DNA from: JAAUTS01 sp034440395
GTDB lineage: Bacteria > Verrucomicrobiota > Verrucomicrobiia > Methylacidiphilales > JAAUTS01
Assembly (NCBI GenBank): GCA_034440395.1
Contig: JAWXBW010000013.1
Coordinates: 9,130 to 73,129, forward strand
Length of the DNA stretch: 64,000 nucleotides
Reading direction: 5' to 3'
Both the position numbers and the translations under genes were made by a program. Below are positions 43,124-51,138 of this stretch, in pieces; positions within the stretch are counted from its first letter, which is position 1; the number at the start of each line of letters is the position of its first letter. The notes below the pieces were generated by a model that did no database searches, was not told where the DNA came from, and saw only the letters and a list, made by a program, of their open reading frames with translations.

Positions 43124-44611
43124 TTACAACTCGATCCAGCTGTTGCCGTCTTTTTGGAGGAGCAGTTCGGATTCGTTCGGACCCCAACTGCCTTCGGGGT
43201 ATAGAGCTATGGGGGCTTCAGCCCAGCCGCTGGTGACGGCATCCACGATCCGCCAAGCTTCCAGCACTTCATCCGCACGGGTGAAGAGGGTGGAGTCGCC
43301 CACGATAAAGTCGTGCAATAGCCGTTCATAAGCTTCGGGGGAGTAAGAGCCGAATTTTGATTTGTAAGCGAAGTCCATGTCAACGGATCCCATAGCACTT
43401 TTCCCTGGTATTTTAGCATTGAAGCGTAGGTGGATACCTTCATCAGGCTGGAGGCGGATGTGTAAACGGTTACGGTGAAGTTGTTCACAGTTATCAGTGC
43501 TTTTAAATAGAGCAAGGGGCGGGCGTTTAAAGACGACGACGATTTCGCTAGCGCGTTTATTCAGTGCCTTACCGGTTCGGAGGTAGAAGGGAACGCCAGC
43601 CCAGCGCCAGTTATCTATTGTAAGTTTTAGGCCTACGTAGGTTTCTGTTTTAGATTCGGGTGCTACACGATCGCTGCTGCGGTAGCCTTCGTATTGGGCG
43701 CGGATGGCGATTTTAGCGACGTCTTCTGGCGTAGGGGTGTTGATGGACTTTAGGACTTTTACTTTTTCATCGCGAATGGCGTCTGAGTTTAAGCTGCCGG
43801 GAGGTTCCATAGCGGTGATGGTGAGGAGTTGCATGAGATGGTTTTGCACCATGTCTCGCACGGCACCGACGCCGTCATAGTAGCCGCCGCGGGTCCCCAC
43901 GCCTTCTGCCTCCGCTACGGTGATCTGGACGTGATCTATGAGGGAACGGTTCCATAGAGGTTCGTAAATCGAGTTGGCAAAGCGGAAGTAGATGAGGTTT
44001 TGAACGGTTTCTTTTCCGAGATAGTGGTCGATGCGGTAGAGGGCGGATTCGGCAATGACGTCTTGGAGGGAGGTAACGAGATTTTTGGCGGATTGGTAGT
44101 CGTGACCGAAAGGTTTTTCAATAACTACGCGGCCTTCTTCGTCTCCCGTGCCGACTAGGCCGACGTGGTTTAACTGTTCGACGACTTCTTGAAAAAACTC
44201 AGGGGCAGTGGCTAGGTAAAAAAGGAATTGCTGAATACCTTTGGCTTTTTGGAGGGCTTGAAGTTTAACTTTTAGGCTTTCGTAAGCTGTGGGGTCGTCG
44301 AAATTACCGTTATGGTAGCTGACGTGGGATTTAAAGTTGTCCCAGTCGGAAGTTTCGATGGGGGCAAAGCGGGAGAATTTTTTTGTGCCTTCTTCCATTT
44401 CTTCACGGAAGGAGTCATTTGATTTTTCCCGGCGGGCAAACCCGATAATTTCGAATTGGTCAGGTAAGGCTTTCTCTTTGAAAAGACCAAAGACGCCAGG
44501 GACGAGTTTACGCTTGGTCAGATCGCCGCTGGCACCGAAGATGACGAGGGCGAAAGGCTTGGCATTCCGCCCGGGTTGGGTGCTGGGACTGGGGTTAGGT
44601 TCCTGAAACAT
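43124..44611 (-). CDS. zwf: Glucose-6-phosphate 1-dehydrogenase
   Basis: 495 residues. Coenzyme loop IFGASGDLTKRKL, the substrate and catalytic motif RIDHYLGKE and the family's C-terminal half with WAGVPFYLRTGK are intact. First step of the oxidative pentose phosphate pathway: glucose 6-phosphate to 6-phosphogluconolactone with NADP. The next enzyme, Pgl, is encoded 65 bp upstream on the same strand. Confidence 0.97.
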   Translation of the reverse strand: MFQEPNPSPSTQPGRNAKPFALVIFGASGDLTKRKLVPGVFGLFKEKALPDQFEIIGFARREKSNDSFREEMEEGTKKFSRFAPIETSDWDNFKSHVSYHNGNFDDPTAYESLKVKLQALQKAKGIQQFLFYLATAPEFFQEVVEQLNHVGLVGTGDEEGRVVIEKPFGHDYQSAKNLVTSLQDVIAESALYRIDHYLGKETVQNLIYFRFANSIYEPLWNRSLIDHVQITVAEAEGVGTRGGYYDGVGAVRDMVQNHLMQLLTITAMEPPGSLNSDAIRDEKVKVLKSINTPTPEDVAKIAIRAQYEGYRSSDRVAPESKTETYVGLKLTIDNWRWAGVPFYLRTGKALNKRASEIVVVFKRPPLALFKSTDNCEQLHRNRLHIRLQPDEGIHLRFNAKIPGKSAMGSVDMDFAYKSKFGSYSPEAYERLLHDFIVGDSTLFTRADEVLEAWRIVDAVTSGWAEAPIALYPEGSWGPNESELLLQKDGNSWIEL

Positions 44612-44676
44612 AGAGGTTAGATTTTATGGCCGGGCTCGCATTGAAGGTAGCGGGGAAGTGAAGTAAACTTCAACAT

Positions 44677-45351
44677 TTACTTCACGCAGTTGTAGATGGA
44701 AAGAAGTTCACTCTTAGACTCGATCCGTGCAGCGGGGAAGGTTGTGTCGGTTTTTGTTTCCAGCTTGGTGAGCCATTCTTGTTTTCCAGCGCCCTTTGAA
44801 ACGAAAAGAATTTCCCGGGCTTGGAAGAAAAGGCGGTAGGTCATGGTGAGGCGCACGCCATCCACTTGGGGCACCCAGCACTGTGTGGTGTAGTGGGAAT
44901 CTTCTAACAAGGCTGGGGTTCCAGGAAAAAGCGAAGCGGTGTGACCGTCATTTCCCACGCCTAAGAGAACGAGGTCGAAGCGCGGTGGGTGGCCTAATTC
45001 TTTACTGATGCGGCGGCGGTAATCCAGAGCCGCTTCCTCAGGCTTGGCTAATTCTGTGCGCCAACGCTCCAGCCTAATTTTATGCGGATAGAAACATTCG
45101 TAGATCATACGGTAGTTACTGTCCGCATGGTCGGAGGGGACCCAACGCTCGTCCCCAATAAAAAGAACGGTGGAAGACCAAGGCCAATCCGTCTTCGCTA
45201 AAGCCTTGTAGAAACTCTCTGGGCTAGAGCCGCCGGAGAGGGAAACATAGAAAGTGCCGCGAGCATTTAAGGCTTCGGTTCCGAGTTCACGCCATTTTGC
45301 GATGAGGGCATCTATCCATTCCTGTTCCGTTTCAAATTTAGTATGATTCAT
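44677..45351 (-). CDS. pgl: 6-phosphogluconolactonase
   Basis: 224 residues. LSGGSSPESFYK, FIGDERWVPSDHADSNYRM and LLGVGNDGHTASLFPG are the signatures of the DevB/Pgl family, including the catalytic His. It opens the lactone made by Zwf. First gene of the pgl-zwf pair, divergent from ppk2 (101 bp between starts). No ribosome-binding sequence before the ATG. Confidence 0.95.
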   Translation of the reverse strand: MNHTKFETEQEWIDALIAKWRELGTEALNARGTFYVSLSGGSSPESFYKALAKTDWPWSSTVLFIGDERWVPSDHADSNYRMIYECFYPHKIRLERWRTELAKPEEAALDYRRRISKELGHPPRFDLVLLGVGNDGHTASLFPGTPALLEDSHYTTQCWVPQVDGVRLTMTYRLFFQAREILFVSKGAGKQEWLTKLETKTDTTFPAARIESKSELLSIYNCVK

Positions 45352-45452
45352 GAGCTAAGATATGAACGGGAAAAATTCAAGCTTAAGCAAGGAAAAATTA
45401 ACTTCCTTTTCTTCTTCCCAGCGGTAAAGAAAAGCGTTAGAGACAGTGCGCT

Positions 45453-46187
45453 ATGGGACTGCTTCAGAATCTTGACCTCACGACACAAATCCAAGAGAAG
45501 GCTGATTATAAGGCTAAACTTTTAAAATATCAGCTGGATCTACTCATGCTGCAAAGGCGTCTGCTTGAGTCGAAGCAAAACCTAATCATAGTTGTTGAAG
45601 GGCCTGATGCTGCTGGTAAAGGCGGCGTGATTAAGCGGTTTAATGAGCATTTAGATCCGAGGCATATCCGAGTTTACTCCACTATTAAGCCGACAGAAGA
45701 TGAACTGCGGCATCATTACTTTTGGCGATTTTGGACAAAAATTCCTGCTCAGGGAGAGATCGCCATTTTTGATCGTAGTTGGTATGGACGTGTTTTAGTG
45801 GAGAGAGTGGAGGGGTTTGCTACGAAGGGGGAATGGAAGCGGGCCTACGATGAGATTAATCATTTTGAGAAATCGTTGGCGGATAATGGTTCAGTTATTC
45901 TCAAATTTTATCTGCACATCACCAAGGAAGAGCAGCTTGCTCGTTTCAAAAAACGGGAAGAAGATCCGTATAAGCGCTGGAAAATAAATGATGAGGATTG
46001 GCGCAATCGCGAGAAATGGGATCTGCATAATGAGGCAGCAGAAGAGATGTTTGAAAAAACAAACCAGCCTCACGCACCTTGGCATTTAATCGAAGGCAAC
46101 TTCAAGTGGCACGCGCGGGTCAAGGTGTTAAGAACTGTGGCGAAGGCGTTAGAGTCCGCTCTAGGTAAGACAAAGGAGCCTGCTTAA
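45453..46187 (+). CDS. ppk2: Polyphosphate kinase 2 family protein
   Basis: 244 residues, one PPK2 domain. Walker A VVEGPDAAGKGG (47-58), the lid/Walker B motif FDRSWYGRVLVERVEG and KRWKINDEDWRNREKW match PPK2 proteins, closest by eye to the class II (polyphosphate:AMP phosphotransferase) half. It uses polyphosphate to phosphorylate nucleotides, which would offset the Ppx encoded at 5.8-6.7 kb. The N-terminal ~40 residues are helical (KAKLLKYQLDLLMLQRRL). Confidence 0.93.
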   Translation: MGLLQNLDLTTQIQEKADYKAKLLKYQLDLLMLQRRLLESKQNLIIVVEGPDAAGKGGVIKRFNEHLDPRHIRVYSTIKPTEDELRHHYFWRFWTKIPAQGEIAIFDRSWYGRVLVERVEGFATKGEWKRAYDEINHFEKSLADNGSVILKFYLHITKEEQLARFKKREEDPYKRWKINDEDWRNREKWDLHNEAAEEMFEKTNQPHAPWHLIEGNFKWHARVKVLRTVAKALESALGKTKEPA

Positions 46188-46218
46188 TCTGAAAGGACTA
46201 AGATTCTGGATATAATCT

Positions 46219-46653
46219 ATGACGTCTCAACTTCCTGATCGGCCTGAATTGACTTCACGCGTTAAGGTATATTTTTATGACACAGATGCGGGTGGGGTCG
46301 TGCATAACATCGCCTACCTTCGCATGGTGGAGCAGGTGCGTTCGGATTTTGCGGAATTGTTAGGTTGGAAATTAGGAGAGATGACACGTGGGGGGGATTG
46401 CCCTGTTGTGGCCCGGACGGAGATTGATTACGTGAAGCCTGCCCGGCTGGGGGATACCTTAATTATTGGCGTCAAGTTGGTGCGTATGGAGAAAGTCCGT
46501 TTTCATCTGGAGTTTACGATTCAGCGTGATTTAGATGAGGTTTTATTGAGCCGAGTTAAGCAGGTTATGGTGCCCGTCTCCTTAGCCACGATGCGGCCCG
46601 TGGCTTTAAGAAAAGATTGGCTGGCGAAGTGGCCTGAGTTGAGTTCGGTTTAG
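46219..46653 (+). CDS. YbgC/4-hydroxybenzoyl-CoA-type acyl-CoA thioesterase
   Basis: 144 residues, hot-dog fold. VYFYDTDAGGVVHNIAYLR contains the catalytic Asp of the family; ARTEIDYVKPARLGDTL follows the usual pattern. YbgC proteins hydrolyse acyl-CoAs, linked in Proteobacteria to the Tol-Pal system; here the TonB-ExbBD set is far away. 31 bp after ppk2. Confidence 0.9.
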   Translation: MTSQLPDRPELTSRVKVYFYDTDAGGVVHNIAYLRMVEQVRSDFAELLGWKLGEMTRGGDCPVVARTEIDYVKPARLGDTLIIGVKLVRMEKVRFHLEFTIQRDLDEVLLSRVKQVMVPVSLATMRPVALRKDWLAKWPELSSV

Positions 46654-46812
46654 GGGTTGGATTTTTTCGGGATCAATTTCTCATGCATCCTCCTGAGGAC
46701 GACGGGAAGAACGCATAGGTGCTGTTTTCCTGCGTTTGGTGTCCGTCCCGCCGTGGCGGATGGATCGTAGTCACAACTATTGGGTTCCCTTTTGGATCGT
46801 CGCAAACCGAAT
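46654..46812. other. Gap with a GC-rich hairpin
   Basis: Nothing coding seen. CCGCC (46748-46752) and GGCGG (46755-46759) make a small hairpin flanked by further partly complementary bases, a REP-like look, but only one copy was recognised in the window. Confidence 0.3.
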
Positions 46813-47079
46813 TTAGCGGACTTCAATCAGATGGTCGCCCATTTCAACATGTTCTATAATATCGGGTAGAAGTCGCAAGAATTGAGCCAGCAGGAAGGAA
46901 TTGCGGCAGTTTCCGACCCGCAACCAAATTACCACGGGAGTGGGAGTGGAAAAAATTCCAGATTGGGTCGTCCTCGGATTCACGCAGCCCGACGTCTACT
47001 ACATGCTCAGCTTGATGCCCATGAGCCGCCAAGATCCGGGCTAGGCTCGGGGTAAATTAGCATCAACAACAAACCGCAT
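46813..47079 (-). pseudogene. DUF5615 (PIN-like) toxin gene, broken and internally deleted
   Basis: ATG at 47079 gives RFVVDANLPRA with the first acidic PIN residue, then TAG (47043-47041) because one base is missing; the next frame continues ARILAAHGHQAEHVVDVGLRE and DDPIW. The usual middle (the V.TKD.DF strand with the second acidic site) is deleted, and a further frame carries the family's end (PVVIWLRVGNC, then LLPDIIEHVEMGDHLIEVR) to TAA at 46815-46813. So a toxin gene with at least two lesions; it cannot make an active nuclease. Confidence 0.7.
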
Positions 47080-47109
47080 GATCACACCATTTGTAATACG
47101 GTGTGATCA
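47079..47109. repeat. 10-bp inverted repeat at the DUF433/DUF5615 junction
   Basis: TGATCACACC (47079-47088) and GGTGTGATCA (47100-47109), perfect arms around 11 bp, overlapping the DUF5615 start codon. It could be an operator of the former pair, a translational hairpin, or a duplication scar. Confidence 0.45.
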
Positions 47110-47306
47110 ACTTGGTCGGCGGCATACTGGAGTCAGGCATGAATGTCTGCCTCCTCGAGATTAGGATAATCTTGAAGGATCTCGGCGTGGCTAGACCCAT
47201 GAGCCAGCAGTTCCAAAACGTCCTTAACTCGCATCCGTATTCCTCAGATGCAGGGTCTACCTCCGCATTGCTTAGGATTGAACGTAATACGATCTATATG
47301 ATTCAT
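47082..47306 (-). pseudogene. DUF433 antitoxin gene with two stop codons
   Basis: A 75-codon frame from ATG at 47306: MNHIDRITFNPKQCGGRPCI, TGA (codon 21, 47246-47244, where the family has Arg in GGKP.IRGTR), then GIRMRVKDVLELLAHG, HAEILQDYPNLEEADIHA, TGA (codon 58, 47135-47133) and LQYAADQ. DUF433 proteins pair with DUF5615 toxins, here the next gene. Both members are dead. Confidence 0.75.
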
Positions 47307-47480
47307 AATTATAAGTTACCAAGGCTCAAACCTTTTGCGGGTATTCATTTTTCTCGGCGGAAAGGAAATACGTCACGGCATTGTTGTGTGTCCTACTTTC
47401 ATTTATTCGGAAATGCTAATTGATTCATTTTTGGTGCGGAAGCCTACTGGCTACGAACAGTTCAACAGTTCATATGGCTG

Positions 47481-47505
47481 TCCCCCTCTAGCGGAACAAG
47501 GGGGA
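47481..47505. other. Hairpin beyond the CHASE2 gene
   Basis: TCCCCCT (47481-47487) and AGGGGGA (47499-47505), 7 bp perfect, 16 bp past the CHASE2 stop codon (47522). No U-run follows on the minus strand; it may protect or end the transcript. Confidence 0.35.
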
Positions 47506-47521
47506 GATTAGAAGAATTTCA

Positions 47522-48703
47522 TTAAAAATCTTCAAAAAGCTCACGCTGTTTTTCTTGGTCCAGTCTGCTTAATAGGGAGAGGCAACGGGCAGTAAACCAT
47601 GATAGGGCGACGCCGAAAAGGAGGGGGAAGAGGTGCCACCAGATTTTTCCTAGCTCGTAGGAGAAGTAGGAACCTAGGAGGCAAAGTGTTAGATAAACGA
47701 GAAGTAAGGATAAGCTGACAGGACGTGAAGGGATTAGGGCAAAGGCACCTGCGGCTGAACAGGCACTGACGATAATAAGTAGGTAAAAGAAACTGTTTAG
47801 TTCGCTGGTGAATCGTTGAGAGAGGAGTTGGCGTAAGGTCTGGTCTTGCAGATAAACGGAAGGGAGCGCCCCAGCGGGGCTGGTCACGGGAGAATAGGTG
47901 CCGGGGGCTTCGGTGCCGACGAGTATTATTCTGCGCCGGATTTCGTGAAAGCCTTCTAAGCCGCTACCGCCGTTGCGTAAATCTTCGGCTGAGATAATGG
48001 CGGAATAAAATTCGGTAGCGTCCGCCTTTTTACTGAAGATATTATAATGGATCAAGGTGCGGCACTCGGCATCTACGGGGATAGTTAGGAGGAGTTTATT
48101 TTCTTTGTTTCTTAGGGTAATATGTTCATTAGGCAGTATTTTACTGGCTGACCAGTCAGCTCCTAGGTGGCTGGCAACGACTTGCAGGGCAAAGGAGGCT
48201 TGCCACGTGTTATTAGTCCAAAGAGCCAAAGCGACTTTTTCTAGAGGCTGGTTAGGGGATTGTAGCCAACGCGAAGGAGCCGTGTTAGCTGCGGAAACGA
48301 AGGGGGCTGGGACGGATCGGGGGCTAGTCTGGGAGATGATGACGGAGGGGAAGCGAGCCATTTGGTTGGCTAATTGGATGTCGTAGATGGGATAAAGGGG
48401 ATCACCTTCTTCTATGGGCAGATCAAGTGCCATGACCGAGGGAGAAAAAGGGCTCAGCGTATTTAAGAGAATAGCGTAGTCTAGGCTAGACCAAGGCCAT
48501 GCTTGGCCATCTATTTTTTTAATGGTAACGAGCTCAATGGGTAGTTCTGGAACGGCGGGGTCGAGTTGTTGATAATAACGCAGTAATTTGTAATCCCACT
48601 TATGGAGGAGCTGGGACTGCCAGAGTAGGCAGGAGAGCCCCGCACATAAGACAACAGCGAGCCAAGGCAAAAGCGTGAGAAAGAGCAGGCGGATTCGTTC
48701 CAT
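47522..48703 (-). CDS. CHASE2 sensor protein without an output domain
   Basis: 393 residues. Membrane segment about 8-28, extracellular CHASE2 domain about 30-295 (KWDYKLLRYYQQLDP, AWPWSSLDYAILL, SPSVMALDLPIEEGD, RRRIILVGTEAPGTYSP), then three membrane segments (about 308-330, 335-352, 355-380). The protein ends soon after (LDQEKQRELFEDF), where usual CHASE2 proteins carry a kinase, cyclase or phosphatase. Either the effector is a separate protein or only sensing/anchoring remains. Divergent from the atp operon. Confidence 0.85.
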   Translation of the reverse strand: MERIRLLFLTLLPWLAVVLCAGLSCLLWQSQLLHKWDYKLLRYYQQLDPAVPELPIELVTIKKIDGQAWPWSSLDYAILLNTLSPFSPSVMALDLPIEEGDPLYPIYDIQLANQMARFPSVIISQTSPRSVPAPFVSAANTAPSRWLQSPNQPLEKVALALWTNNTWQASFALQVVASHLGADWSASKILPNEHITLRNKENKLLLTIPVDAECRTLIHYNIFSKKADATEFYSAIISAEDLRNGGSGLEGFHEIRRRIILVGTEAPGTYSPVTSPAGALPSVYLQDQTLRQLLSQRFTSELNSFFYLLIIVSACSAAGAFALIPSRPVSLSLLLVYLTLCLLGSYFSYELGKIWWHLFPLLFGVALSWFTARCLSLLSRLDQEKQRELFEDF

Positions 48704-48870
48704 GTCTCTTATTACACGTTTAAGAGTAACAAGGGGAGAAAATTAGTGAATACCAGCGTGAAAGAAGTATTGATCCAGCTAATTAAGCAACGAGGGGAAC
48801 TAATTTCAAGAATTTAAAGAACTTTTACTTGCCATGAGGTAAAGCCTACGGCTTAATTTCGCCCTCATTT

Positions 48871-49767
48871 ATGTTTCTGTTTCATTTAGCTTCAACACTA
48901 GAACCTCACGCAACAGGTGCGCACAGCGAGCATGTTCCCCTGCCCATGATTGCTCCTAAACTTTTTGAGGTGTTCGGTTTGCCTGTGACGAACTCCATGT
49001 TGGTCTCATCGGTAGTGGCAGTGGTTATTATTATTTTCGCTCAAGTTGCTTTACGTAATGTTTCTTTAATCCCTAGTCCCGCTCAAAACTTTTTTGAAAT
49101 ACTGATTGAAAAACTTAGTGTCGTGCTTGAGGGCGTGCTGGGTTGGGATTTGCTGAAGCAGACTTTTTGGTTCTTTGCCTCTATTTTTATTTTCATCATG
49201 GCCTGCAATTTACAGGCACTCATGCCTGGTGTAGGCACGATCGGCGTGGGTACTGGCCCAACATGGTATAATCTTAATCAGGTGTCTCATCCCTTTATGC
49301 GTGGTGCGAATGCGGACGCAAATATGACCTTGGCTCTGGCTTTGTCTTTCTTCGCCATGTGGATATTCTGGGCCTTGAAGTTTAATGGGCCTGTTGGTGT
49401 TGTGAAGCATTTATTTATCCCGAATGCTAAAATGCCTACAGGGATTTTTATCATTGTGTTACCTTTCTTTATTTTTGTCGGGTTCATTGAAATTATTTCC
49501 ATCATGGTGCGCCCTGTCTCCTTGACCTTCCGTTTGTTTGGAAACATTTATGGCGGCGAAGCCATCATCGACCAAATCAAACACATGGCTCCTTCGATTT
49601 GGATGAAAGCCCTAGCTCTTCTTCCTGTTTACACCTACGAGCTTCTCGTGGCTTTGGTGCAGGCACTCGTTTTTTGTCTCCTCACCGCGGTCTTCACGGC
49701 TTTAATTTGCCGTCATGATGACCATGGGGATAAGCATGCGGATAAACATGGGGAGAAAGCCCATTAA
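48871..49767 (+). CDS. atpB: F0F1 ATP synthase subunit a
   Basis: 298 residues, five or six membrane segments. The conserved Arg that faces the c ring is in VRPVSLTFRLFGNIYGG; Gln/Glu positions in the last helix (YELLVALVQALVF) are also normal. A His/Asp/Lys-rich tail (HDDHGDKHADKHGEK) is unusual and may bind metal or be a loose cytoplasmic end. First gene of atpBEFHAGDC; no atpI and no Shine-Dalgarno upstream. Confidence 0.95.
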   Translation: MFLFHLASTLEPHATGAHSEHVPLPMIAPKLFEVFGLPVTNSMLVSSVVAVVIIIFAQVALRNVSLIPSPAQNFFEILIEKLSVVLEGVLGWDLLKQTFWFFASIFIFIMACNLQALMPGVGTIGVGTGPTWYNLNQVSHPFMRGANADANMTLALALSFFAMWIFWALKFNGPVGVVKHLFIPNAKMPTGIFIIVLPFFIFVGFIEIISIMVRPVSLTFRLFGNIYGGEAIIDQIKHMAPSIWMKALALLPVYTYELLVALVQALVFCLLTAVFTALICRHDDHGDKHADKHGEKAH

Positions 49768-49850
49768 GCCGTCACCACTTTGGCTGTCAGACGGTGGCAT
49801 CAACTGCCGGGGCACTCGAAACAACACTCAAACTAAGAAAAAACAAAACT

Positions 49851-50039
49851 ATGGAAGGTAATATTCAAATCGCACTCGCCGCCCTCGGCGCCGCCCTCGC
49901 AGTAGGCTTCATCGGAGCTAAGGCAGCTGAGGGCGTTGCCCGTAACCCCGGCGCAGCCACACCCATTCTCGTTCAGTCCATCCTTGCGATGGCTTTGGCC
50001 GAAGGGGTGCTCTTCATCACCATCTTCATGGGCAAATAG
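49851..50039 (+). CDS. atpE: F0F1 ATP synthase subunit c
   Basis: 62 residues from ATG at 49851; the frame is open from 49794 but the added residues are polar and do not belong to the family. Two helices: IALAALGAALAVGFIGAKAA, loop ARNPGA, and ILVQSILAMALAEGVLFITIF with the proton-carrying Glu. No Na+-type Gln/Ser-Thr ligands are evident, so probably H+-driven. Short compared with the usual 70-90 residues. A strong hairpin follows the stop. Confidence 0.92.
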   Translation: MEGNIQIALAALGAALAVGFIGAKAAEGVARNPGAATPILVQSILAMALAEGVLFITIFMGK

Positions 50040-50051
50040 TCCAATCAGAAA

Positions 50052-50080
50052 CGTGCGCTTGAGCCAAGCTTGAGCGCACG
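50052..50080 (+). promoter_or_regulatory. Stem-loop between atpE and atpF
   Basis: CGTGCGCT (50052-50059) and AGCGCACG (50073-50080), 8 perfect pairs, loop 13, with no U-run. It may stabilise the atpE part of the mRNA, as the c subunit is needed in many copies. Confidence 0.5.
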
Positions 50081-50125
50081 CTTTCATCCCTCTTTTTTAG
50101 TTAGCTTTTAACCAGATCACGTAGC

Positions 50126-50683
50126 ATGAATGACTTATTATTTTTAGCAGCAGCTGAGGCTCAATCAGATGGCATCGTCCCAGGTTTAGTGCGTAAGTTC
50201 GAAGGCGTAGGCGTCAACACGGGTGGTCTTATTGCCCAGATCATTGTTTTCGCTGTCCTTGCCTTTGCTCTGAAAAAATTTGCCTTTGATCCGATTCTTG
50301 CCGTCATGGATCAGCGCCGTAAAGAAATCGAAGCCTCACTGGCTAACGCTGAACAAATTAAAAAAGAACTGGCCGAAGCCGAAGCTAATCGCAAAGAGAT
50401 TGTGAGACAAGCCAACGTTGACGCTATGGCACTGATTGAAGAAGCTAAGAAAAGTGCTGATGCCCTTGGAGGCAAGAAAATGGCGGAAGCGGCTGCACAG
50501 GCTGAGCTTATTCTTCTCCGGGCTGAAGAAACCGCGCTGCGTGACCGTGAAAAACTCCTTTCCGATTTGAAAAAAGAAGTCGCTAGCCTTGTAATCCAAA
50601 CTACAGGCAAAGTTCTAGGCCGCACCATTACCTCTGAGGACGAAGCCCGCCTCCGTCAAGAAGTGGTCGGCAGCGTTTCCTAA
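50126..50683 (+). CDS. atpF: F0F1 ATP synthase subunit b
   Basis: 185 residues. An N-terminal stretch of about 30 polar residues, one membrane helix (GLIAQIIVFAVLAFALKKFAF, about 33-53) and a long charged coiled coil (RKEIEASLANAEQIKKELAEA...), the peripheral stalk. Length is ordinary. Only one b-type gene is present, so the stalk is a homodimer. Confidence 0.93.
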   Translation: MNDLLFLAAAEAQSDGIVPGLVRKFEGVGVNTGGLIAQIIVFAVLAFALKKFAFDPILAVMDQRRKEIEASLANAEQIKKELAEAEANRKEIVRQANVDAMALIEEAKKSADALGGKKMAEAAAQAELILLRAEETALRDREKLLSDLKKEVASLVIQTTGKVLGRTITSEDEARLRQEVVGSVS

Positions 50684-50704
50684 GTAACTCTATTTTTATC
50701 CATC

Positions 50705-51094
50705 ATGAAAATCAATCGCGAGTCCCGTTCCATGGCCAAGAAGCTTTATAATAGCTGCTTGTCCGCTGGCATTCTCGACGAAAAACGTGCGCTGCAGGTT
50801 GTCACCTATATCGTGCAAAACAAGCCGCGTAATTATTTCCCGATTTTAAATCGTTTAAAAAAACTTATCTCTCTTAAGCTAGCAGAATCTTCCGCTGTGG
50901 TAGAATCTCCCCAATCTCTCGGTTCGGAAGAGTCCGCCATTACCGCTAAAATTCGTCAACGCTTCGGTGCTCATGTCAGTGTTAAATTTACCCAGAAACC
51001 AGAATTGCTCGGTGGCCTTCGCATCACGGTAGGAAGCCAAGTCTGGGACGGCAGCATCCAGACACGTCTGAAGAATTTACAAAACAGTTTTTAA
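50705..51094 (+). CDS. atpH: F0F1 ATP synthase subunit delta, short form
   Basis: 129 residues against about 175-180 in most bacteria. The C-terminal part is typical (FTQKPELLGGLRITVGSQVWDGSIQTRL), but the N-terminal helical bundle that binds the alpha N-termini is reduced to roughly 60 residues (SRSMAKKLYNSCLSAGILDEKRA...). It lies in the normal operon place between atpF and atpA. I see no frameshift that would restore a longer form. Confidence 0.85.
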   Translation: MKINRESRSMAKKLYNSCLSAGILDEKRALQVVTYIVQNKPRNYFPILNRLKKLISLKLAESSAVVESPQSLGSEESAITAKIRQRFGAHVSVKFTQKPELLGGLRITVGSQVWDGSIQTRLKNLQNSF

Positions 51095-51138
51095 TTAACC
51101 CTTTAACAGCACCTTAAACCAACCAGAAACACATCGCT

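Noticed and set aside
46748..46759. REP-type repeat element
   Set aside because: Only one copy of the GC-rich hairpin was recognised and no RAYT transposase gene is present.
47103..47423. 106-codon plus-strand frame
   Set aside because: It is the antisense of the decayed DUF433 gene, whose family pattern is clear on the minus strand.
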